Source: CAZTGB01 sp964612965
GTDB lineage: Bacteria; Patescibacteriota; Microgenomatia; UBA8517
Assembly (NCBI GenBank): GCA_964612965.1
Contig: CAZTGB010000004.1
Coordinates: forward strand, 4,158 to 68,157
DNA length: 64,000 bases
Direction: 5' to 3'
Shown: positions 58,269 to 64,000 of the stretch, one piece after another
How the letters are laid out: each line of letters opens with the position of its first letter
Position numbering within the stretch: position 1 is the first letter of the stretch
The notes under the pieces: generated by a model
The model's input: only the letters and a program-made list of their open reading frames with translations
What the model was told of the DNA's origin: nothing
The model's database searches: none
Translations under genes and position numbers: made by a program

Positions 58269-59274
58269 GTTTAAAAATGTTCGAAAGCGAGTCAAAAATC
58301 ATTTTCCTTCCTGTTTTATTACTCAAAAAACTCCAGAGTAGAGTATCAGTAACTGAAATTACCACCAATGGTTCTGTAAGCAAAACCCAGTCTCTATGTT
58401 TCAAAAAACGAAAAAGACCGCGGACTAAAGCGGGGATTAGAAGATTTGCATAAATTATAAATAGAGCCATCCTTATAACCTCCCATTTATTCTTTGTATT
58501 TAAAATGGTGTAGTGGTACTTCCCATACTCAGGGAAAAAATGCATTCCCAAGTTTCTTGTCCTCTTTTGAAGTAAATGTTTAAAGTTCTTTACATGATAA
58601 TGATAATATCCGGGTTCTAAAACATATCCAAAATAAGGATAACCAGATCTAACGCAATTAATTATAAAGTCGTGATCAAAATAATTTTTTGTTGTCCAAT
58701 TTGGTGTTTTCTTTAAGTACTTCATCCTATAAAACATACGTGCGGCTGGAGGGATTTTCCCATCTTGAAACTTGCAAACAATATAATCCTTCTTTTTTTC
58801 AATAAAAGATTTTTCAACTGGCAAAAAAAGATATTCTAGAAGTGGGTCGCATTGAGAATAATGATATGAGAGATAACGACAAACCCAATGCATATCATTT
58901 TTTGGATATTCTTTTGTAAAAGTTGCTACAAGCCTACTATCTTCAAGGAGTGGCTTAATCATTTCCTTTATAAAGTTTTTGTTCCTTAGAACAATGTCTT
59001 GTTCTAAATAAAACACATACTCACCTTTCACTTTATGAAGTCCTCTCACCCAATTTGAATACAAATCACCCTCAGGATGAACAAAAACTCTGGTCTTGAA
59101 TTGTCGAGCTATTTTTACACTTTCATCTTTCGAACCATTATCAACAACCACTGTATCAATTAACTTTTTGGGATAATCTTGTCTTTTAACTGACACCAAA
59201 CATTTCCTAACGCCATCACCACCATTAAAAGTAAGAAGGATAAATGAAATTTTTGGCCATTTAAACTTTTGCAT
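58261..59274 (-). CDS. glycosyltransferase family 2
   Basis: 337 residues: SFILLTFNGGDGVRKCLVSVKRQDYPKKLIDTVVVDNGSKDESV, YVFYLEQDIVLRNKNFI with an EQD motif replacing DxD, and a C-terminal hydrophobic stretch (about 265-290) for membrane attachment. Overlaps the RmlD-like gene by 14 nt. The altered metal motif leaves donor and mechanism uncertain. Confidence 0.86.
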   Translation of the reverse strand: MQKFKWPKISFILLTFNGGDGVRKCLVSVKRQDYPKKLIDTVVVDNGSKDESVKIARQFKTRVFVHPEGDLYSNWVRGLHKVKGEYVFYLEQDIVLRNKNFIKEMIKPLLEDSRLVATFTKEYPKNDMHWVCRYLSYHYSQCDPLLEYLFLPVEKSFIEKKKDYIVCKFQDGKIPPAARMFYRMKYLKKTPNWTTKNYFDHDFIINCVRSGYPYFGYVLEPGYYHYHVKNFKHLLQKRTRNLGMHFFPEYGKYHYTILNTKNKWEVIRMALFIIYANLLIPALVRGLFRFLKHRDWVLLTEPLVVISVTDTLLWSFLSNKTGRKMIFDSLSNIFKHG

Positions 59275-60172
59275 GTTTTATGAAATTATCAACTATTTTT
59301 TGCCAGGAAGGAAATTTAATTCCTAATTTTTTCTGTGTATATTCACTTTTAAGACCACCATACTTCGGATATCTGTTTGGGTAGGCACGGAGGTATTCTT
59401 CTATACTAATTTTCTTCACCTTCCCTTTGGTTTTTCTTGCTTTATATATCAACTGCTCCGCTAAGTCATGTGGTGTGAGTAAATTTGTACTTGCTACATG
59501 AAACACTCCTCGCATTTTATTCTTAATCAGTGCAATAAGCGACCTGTTAACATCTGGTAGATAGCTCAGTGTAATAAATTGATCATCAAAAAGTGGGTAC
59601 AACTTTTTATTATCAAAAAGCCAAAGTATTTTTCCAAGATAATCAAGATTTGGATCGTAAATTGGTTTTGTTACATTTCCGATCCTGACAATAGCTCCTC
59701 CGTCATATGAACCGACAATGTCTTCTGCTAATAATTTTGTCCAACCATACCAAGAAAGCTTGCTTGAACTTCTCTTTGGTTTGTGAAGTTCATGATATGG
59801 ACCCTTATCCTTTATGCGACCAGAAAAAACCATATCTGTAGATATGTGGATAGTATAGATACCATTCTTTTTACCAATTGAAATTATGTTTTTAGTTCCT
59901 TGTACGTTTGTTTTCCAAGCTGTTCCTTTTTTATTCTTTCGTTGTTCTTCTGCTGTGTTTGCATTTCTATGTGCGGCAAAATTAATAATCACATCGGGTT
60001 TGTACTTCTCCACATATCGGTTAATGCTGCTTTTTTTAGAAATATCCATTTCCATATGTGATGGGTTAATAATATGTATGCCATTTAGCAAATTCTTACC
60101 TCTCACACTTTCAATAAAATTAGATCCAACTAATCCACTTGATCCTGTTACTAAAATTGTTTGCCTTTTCAT
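59261..60172 (-). CDS. RmlD-like NAD(P)-dependent sugar reductase/epimerase
   Basis: 303 residues, short-chain dehydrogenase fold: ILVTGSSGLVGSNFIESV (nucleotide-binding GxxGxxG), NFAAHRNANTAEEQRKN, ISTDMVFSGRIKDKGPYHE, and SWYGWTKLLAEDIV with the YxxxK catalytic pair. ISTDMVFSG-type motifs match dTDP-4-dehydrorhamnose reductases, but no rmlA/B/C is in the window, so the substrate is open. A TATAAT (60190-60185) lies 12 nt before the ATG. Confidence 0.88.
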   Translation of the reverse strand: MKRQTILVTGSSGLVGSNFIESVRGKNLLNGIHIINPSHMEMDISKKSSINRYVEKYKPDVIINFAAHRNANTAEEQRKNKKGTAWKTNVQGTKNIISIGKKNGIYTIHISTDMVFSGRIKDKGPYHELHKPKRSSSKLSWYGWTKLLAEDIVGSYDGGAIVRIGNVTKPIYDPNLDYLGKILWLFDNKKLYPLFDDQFITLSYLPDVNRSLIALIKNKMRGVFHVASTNLLTPHDLAEQLIYKARKTKGKVKKISIEEYLRAYPNRYPKYGGLKSEYTQKKLGIKFPSWQKIVDNFIKHAKV

Positions 60173-60183
60173 ACGAGCTATCC

Positions 60184-60190
60184 TATTATA
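60184..60190. promoter_or_regulatory. two-way -10 region between RmlD-like and GT4 genes
   Basis: Minus-strand TATAAT (60190-60185) precedes the RmlD-like gene. The plus strand reads TATTAT (60184-60189), 30 nt before the GT4 ATG at 60220; a nearer plus-strand TATTAG (60205-60210) is an alternative. Confidence 0.4.
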
Positions 60191-60219
60191 GGGAAAAGTA
60201 GAAATATTAGAACAAGATA

Positions 60220-61380
60220 ATGAAAAAGCACTCTATAATTTATGTAAACTTTGCCCCATACGAAAACACAGGAGGCGTACTTGATTTCTTTGAAGATAAT
60301 TTTAAATATGTTGCACTTTTTTCTTTTAGTTTTCATCGCCTAGAAAAGAGGGGTGAATATAATAAATTAATAATTTATCGTTTGGGAAAGCGGGTAGATA
60401 CAAAGAGCTTATTTGATTTCCAAGTTCCTAAAAAGTTTATTTTCTTGCTTTTACCAATTCGTTCACTGATTATTCTAGCTCAAATAGTATTTTATACTTT
60501 CTTTTTAACCTACAGGTATGGAAAGTTTGAGAATTATTTTACTGTTAATGCATTTACAGCGTGGGTTGGAAATGTTCTTAAAAAAATAGGTCTCGTAAAT
60601 AAAACTATTTTTTGGGTATACGACTATTATCCTCCATTCCACGAAAGTAAAATAATAGTTTTTATGCGGGGGCTTTATTGGCAGTTTGATAAGTGGGCTA
60701 CAAAATCAGATGTGCTCGTTTTTTTAAGCAGTCGTGTAGCAAAGTTGCGCAAAGAAATAGGAGTTCTTACAGACTACGATAAATATAAAATAATTCCACT
60801 AGGTACAACCAATAAATCCAAAAAACAAACCAAAAAATTAAAATCAGATTCAAAAATTAAACTAGTTTTTTTAGGTGTGATAAAAAAGAGTCAAGGTCTT
60901 GATCTTCTTTTTGATTGTTCAGATGAGCTTACTGTAATCTTTCCCAATTTGGAAATAGATATTATTGGTGATGGTCCTGATTTGGAATACTTCAAAAAAA
61001 TTAGTAAAAAAAACAATCCCAAAATAAAATATCATGGATTTCCACCCGATAAAGATATTGATAAAATACTTACAAAAAGCCATATAGGCATCGCAACCTA
61101 TGTACCCAATAAAAATAATATTTCTTATTATGGAGATCCATCAAAAATCAAAGGATATTTGAGTTTTAACCTACCAGTCATAACAACTAATGTTTTTGAG
61201 TTTTCCAAAGAAATTAAGAAATTTAACGCTGGAATATTAATTAATTACAAAAAGGATAAATTAATCAAGGCAATTGGAGAAATAATTGATAATTACAGCG
61301 TTTATCAAAAGGGTGTAAAGAGGTTAGCAGACAAATACTATTACAAGAAATTGTATCCCAATATGTTTACTCCTTATTAG
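60220..61380 (+). CDS. GT-B glycosyltransferase, GT4-like without EX7E
   Basis: 386 residues. The N-terminal half has a hydrophobic stretch (IFLLLPIRSLIILAQIVFYTFFLTYR) that may bind the membrane; the C-terminal half has LVFLGVIKKSQGLDLLFDCSDEL, DIIGDGPDLEYFKKI and ATYVPN followed by YYGDPSKIKGYLSFNLPVITTN, the donor site without an EX7E pair. It is on the opposite strand to its neighbours. Confidence 0.82.
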   Translation: MKKHSIIYVNFAPYENTGGVLDFFEDNFKYVALFSFSFHRLEKRGEYNKLIIYRLGKRVDTKSLFDFQVPKKFIFLLLPIRSLIILAQIVFYTFFLTYRYGKFENYFTVNAFTAWVGNVLKKIGLVNKTIFWVYDYYPPFHESKIIVFMRGLYWQFDKWATKSDVLVFLSSRVAKLRKEIGVLTDYDKYKIIPLGTTNKSKKQTKKLKSDSKIKLVFLGVIKKSQGLDLLFDCSDELTVIFPNLEIDIIGDGPDLEYFKKISKKNNPKIKYHGFPPDKDIDKILTKSHIGIATYVPNKNNISYYGDPSKIKGYLSFNLPVITTNVFEFSKEIKKFNAGILINYKKDKLIKAIGEIIDNYSVYQKGVKRLADKYYYKKLYPNMFTPY

Positions 61381-61385
61381 CAATT

Positions 61386-62486
61386 TTAGTTAGAATAACT
61401 AAATAGTATCTTTTCTATATTTTTACTACTATACTTTTTTTGAACAAACTTTCGTGCATTTTTCGATAAACTTTTGAGACTACTAGGATTGTTATAAAAA
61501 TATTCTACTGCGTTTTTAATATTGATTGGGGTGATATCTATCAACTTACCCACTGTCCCATTCATTACCTGAGGTATCGCCCCTCTATTAGAACCAATTA
61601 CTGGCGTACCACAAGCTAAGGATTCGATAATTACCCTTCCAAACCCTTCATCGTGTGTTGATGGAACTATAACAACATCAGAAGCTGAGTAATATAAAGG
61701 CAAATCTTCTTGAGAAACTTTTCCGATATAATATTTCCCAATCCTATCCTCCAATGGACCCGAACCCGCAATCTTAAGACTAATGCCTTTTTTAAATGAT
61801 TTTGCAGCCTTCAATAATTGTGGAATTCCCTTTTCAGGAACCAAGCGACCCACAAAAAGAACCACAAACTTCCCTTTCCACCCAAGTCTTGATTTACAAA
61901 CTTCTTTATCTAACGAATAAAATTTTTGTAAATTTATCCAACTTGTAAAAATACTTATTTTTTCTTTATCTTTAATCATGTTTTTAATTTCATCTGCCGA
62001 CTGGGAAGATAAGCAGAGAACGTGATCGATATTATTAAAAACCCAACCAGCAAGCTCCCTATGCATACCACGAGAAGGAAAATTATATATATTATGAGTT
62101 GAAATAACAGTTCTTATCCTAAAAATTTTTCCCCAAAAAACAGCTACAACACCTGCCACCAGTCCATGAGAATGAATCACATCAGGACACCTAAATAAAA
62201 TCATAAACGGGGTCACTAAAAAAATGCCAGGGAAAAGATATAAAAACTCTAAAACTGGTTTATTAATAAACTTGTAAAAAAGTCCAAAGATCCAAGGTAT
62301 TCTTAAAATTTTAATTCCCTTTTTGTCTTCAAATATTTTCCAAGAAGATTTTGTTTGTAATGGTTGATAAGTTAAAACAAACACTTCATATCCTTTTTTA
62401 TCAAGAGTAAAAACCAAGTCATCAAGGTGTGTTTCTACACCTCCAACATTAGGACTAAAATGTGGACTTATTTGTAGTACTTTCAT
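61386..62486 (-). CDS. glycosyltransferase family 4 (PimA/PIG-A-like)
   Basis: 366 residues: ISPHFSPNVGGVETHLDDLV, CPDVIHSHGLVAGV, VLFVGRLVPEKGIPQLLKAAKSF, and EGFGRVIIESLACGTPVIGSN with intact EX7E. Fits the GT4 group of phosphatidylinositol/mannosyl transferases. The ATG follows a variant of the dispersed element and the TTAGAATGTT block. Confidence 0.92.
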   Translation of the reverse strand: MKVLQISPHFSPNVGGVETHLDDLVFTLDKKGYEVFVLTYQPLQTKSSWKIFEDKKGIKILRIPWIFGLFYKFINKPVLEFLYLFPGIFLVTPFMILFRCPDVIHSHGLVAGVVAVFWGKIFRIRTVISTHNIYNFPSRGMHRELAGWVFNNIDHVLCLSSQSADEIKNMIKDKEKISIFTSWINLQKFYSLDKEVCKSRLGWKGKFVVLFVGRLVPEKGIPQLLKAAKSFKKGISLKIAGSGPLEDRIGKYYIGKVSQEDLPLYYSASDVVIVPSTHDEGFGRVIIESLACGTPVIGSNRGAIPQVMNGTVGKLIDITPINIKNAVEYFYNNPSSLKSLSKNARKFVQKKYSSKNIEKILFSYSN

Positions 62487-62528
62487 AACATTCTAACAAG
62501 CTTCACTTTCACCAAAAGCTCAATCTTT
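62487..62528 (-). repeat. dispersed element, double variant copy
   Basis: Two degenerate units, AAGCAAAGATTG and AAGTGAAGCTTG, separated like the pair in the gene at 32991-33026, then TTAGAATGTT and the ATG at 62486. It fills the 44-nt gap before the GT2 gene end. Confidence 0.6.
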
Positions 62529-62530
62529 GC

Positions 62531-62867
62531 TTATTTTTTAAAATATTTTCCAATTAAAAAACCAAAACCGCCCCCCATAAGTTCGAAGAAAAGCATTATA
62601 AACATTGAGAAAGAAAGAACTGGATTTGAAATTAACCTTCTCCAATTTTTATAGAAAACTGGCCTCAAAAAATACACTGTTTTAGAACCTACAAGAGGAA
62701 TGTTTTGTTTTTTAATATATCTATGACTTTTCAATCCGTAATAATATTTTTTTCGAATCAAACTAAACAGGCTCAACACTCTTTCGTGATGAATTATTTT
62801 AGATTTTATTCTAACTATTTTATAATCAGCCTTTTTAATAGATTCTGGCAAATCCCAATCTTCAGGT
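62531..62867 (-). CDS. glycosyltransferase family 2, C-terminal part after gap
   Basis: Reading from the gap: PEDWDLPESIKKADYKIV, then a basic region and a C-terminal hydrophobic helix (NPVLSFSMFIMLFFELMGGGFGFLIG). PEDWDL is the usual continuation of GGYDEKITG in GT2 enzymes, so this is the second part of the gene starting at 63372. A separate start within it is not needed. Confidence 0.85.
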
Positions 62868-62877
62868 NNNNNNNNNN
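62868..62877. other. assembly gap (10 N) splitting a GT2 gene
   Basis: The flanks encode ...GGYDEKIT and PEDWDLPES in different frames. A true gap of 2 nt would restore one frame and add a single Gly (GGA), the residue expected there. Confidence 0.8.
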
Positions 62878-63372
62878 TGTGATTTTTTCATCATATCCTC
62901 CAACTTCCTCAAATACTTTTGTCGAGAAAAACCTTGCTGCATCTGTCGTTTCATCTCCATCCTTATTATAAAATGACCTTTCAAATGCCTTAACTTTTTC
63001 CCAAAAAGTTTTTGCATGGGAGATCTCTGGGATAATCACTCCGCCTATTTTAGATACCGAGCAAGCTTTTAAGCAGTTAAGAATAACATCCCTTGTAAGT
63101 TGCATATCGGCATCAAGAAAAAACAAATATTTTCCTCGAGACCTTTTTGCACCAAAATTTCTTTGGACACTTCTTTCTGCGTGTTTTTTTGTAAAAACGT
63201 TTTGTGTAAATTCTCTAGCTATTTTAGCTGTATCGTCGGTTGAATTATCATCAACCACAATAATTTCAATATTTTTATACGATTGTTTCAAAATCGATAT
63301 AAGCAGGGTTTTAATAACCTTTCCCTCGTTATAAGCAGGTATTATTATTGAAACCAAAGGTTGTTCGTTCAT
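62878..63372 (-). CDS. glycosyltransferase family 2, N-terminal part before gap
   Basis: 165 residues to the gap: SIIIPAYNEGKVIKTLLISILKQSY, VVDDNSTDDTAKIA, YLFFLDADMQLTRDV (DAD metal motif), ARFFSTKVFEEVGGYDEKIT. Continued by 62531-62867, giving about 278 residues in total. ATGA overlap with the upstream membrane gene. Confidence 0.88.
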
Positions 63373-64000
63373 GGATTTTTAATTTTAGTATTAAGGTCTT
63401 GCCTAACTTCCCTAGTAATATCAACTAATTCGCCATTTTTTGTGAACTTAAATGCAACCACTTGGTCAATTGCTATTTTTTCTTGTGGATATCCCAATCT
63501 CAAAAAAGCTTTTCCGTCAGTAACAGCTGAAACAATCTCCTCATAAATATTTGTAAATGCAGGTATTTTTATCTGCTCCTTAATTTTATATTCTATCGCC
63601 ATCCTGGGCGGAAACCCGAAAAGTATTGTATTGTGAGCAAGTCCAGAATTTTCCTTATCATCAAAATAAAAAAGCAACAATTTATCTGGATAAGTTTCTT
63701 TGGGTACATATTTAAAAATTTTATTCCACATTGATTCAGTAACAGCCAAGTTTCTGACAGGATAAAGGCTTTCTATATATTTTCTATCGCTTTTAATATT
63801 AAAAATGAGCAATATTATTGAAATTCCAAAAAATACAATCGCAAATTTTTTATTTTTATCTGTAATTAATTTCAATAAGGAGGCTATTGATATAGCAACA
63901 CCAGACAAACCAACGGTATAGTAACGATTGTCAGAACCCATTATTGCACCAGGGTTAAAAAGAAGTGGAACAGCAAATGAAGTTAAGATAACAACAGGTC
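63369..64000 (-). CDS. membrane protein, C-terminal part (5' end off the window)
   Basis: Open to the right edge; the frame continues upstream of the ATG at 63941 (PVVILTSFAVPLLFNPGAIMGSDNRYY), so that ATG is internal. Two or more helices, then an extracytoplasmic domain of about 130 residues (NKIFKYVPKETYPDKLLLFYFDD, LFGFPPRMAIEYKIKEQI). Resembles the end of the GT-C/TMTC-like protein at 42743, so probably another glycan-locus membrane transferase. Overlaps the GT2 gene by 4 nt. Confidence 0.75.
   Translation of the reverse strand, partial: PVVILTSFAVPLLFNPGAIMGSDNRYYTVGLSGVAISIASLLKLITDKNKKFAIVFFGISIILLIFNIKSDRKYIESLYPVRNLAVTESMWNKIFKYVPKETYPDKLLLFYFDDKENSGLAHNTILFGFPPRMAIEYKIKEQIKIPAFTNIYEEIVSAVTDGKAFLRLGYPQEKIAIDQVVAFKFTKNGELVDITREVRQDLNTKIKNP

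Noticed and set aside
1..64000. UGA recoded as glycine or tryptophan
   Set aside because: TGA ends many genes exactly at ATGA overlaps with the next gene, including mraZ, glyQS and znuB.
1..64000. CRISPR arrays, insertion sequences, integrases or phage genes
   Set aside because: No regularly spaced direct repeats, transposase motifs or phage structural proteins were seen; the repeats found are short or coding.

Overview
The window looks like a scaffold from a small-genome, AT-rich bacterium of the Candidate Phyla Radiation (Patescibacteria), most likely a Microgenomates-type lineage. This is inferred from gene content and style: very short intergenic spaces, 1-8 nt start/stop overlaps, a DUF4012 giant membrane protein, a very large set of glycosyltransferases, and promoters whose -10 box lies 5-7 nt before the start codon, implying leaderless mRNAs. 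TGA acts as a normal stop (many ATGA overlaps), so this is not a UGA-recoding Gracilibacteria/SR1 genome. No rRNA, tRNA, CRISPR array, transposase or phage gene was seen. Five runs of N (37553-37562, 43858-43918, 46233-46242, 49909-49972, 62868-62877) are assembly gaps; two break one gene into two frames and one creates a false fusion.

Layout. 1-4973 (minus): a division and cell-wall (dcw) cluster in the order mraZ, rsmH, ftsL, ftsI, a histidine phosphatase, and a murE-like ligase running off the left edge, driven by a promoter that overlaps three MraZ-type boxes. 4971-9600: a membrane-anchored unknown protein with glycyl-tRNA synthetase, TspO, an LCP cell-wall ligase (plus strand), a PIG-L deacetylase and MsrB. 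9608-14288 (minus): a zinc-uptake operon zur-znuA-znuC-znuB-yibE/F-exonuclease, with a perfect palindrome filling the spacer of its promoter and terminator-like hairpins at its end. 14285-17295: recO, a small repeat protein and a DUF4012 protein.

17323-64000: a surface-polysaccharide locus of about 46 kb. It holds a polyprenyl-phosphate sugar transferase, a GDP-mannose pyrophosphorylase-like enzyme, about ten GT4 and ten GT2 glycosyltransferases, several GT-C type multi-pass enzymes (including three YfhO-like giants), an O-antigen ligase/polymerase, a Wzx-type flippase, an acetyltransferase, an asparagine-synthase-like amidotransferase, six methyltransferases, a cupin and an RmlD-like reductase. 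Together these suggest building a lipid-linked, mannose-containing and heavily modified glycan inside the cell, flipping it, and extending and attaching it outside; the LCP and DUF4012 proteins could act in the last steps (inference).

The least explained items are a trio of tiny lysine-tailed membrane proteins (29828-30221) on their own promoter, a dispersed 12-nt element (CAAGCTTTGCTT) at gene junctions and inside one gene, a 92-codon gene (51905) with unusually full expression signals and a 16-bp perfect hairpin after it, and a structured 150-nt gene-free stretch at 9608-9763.
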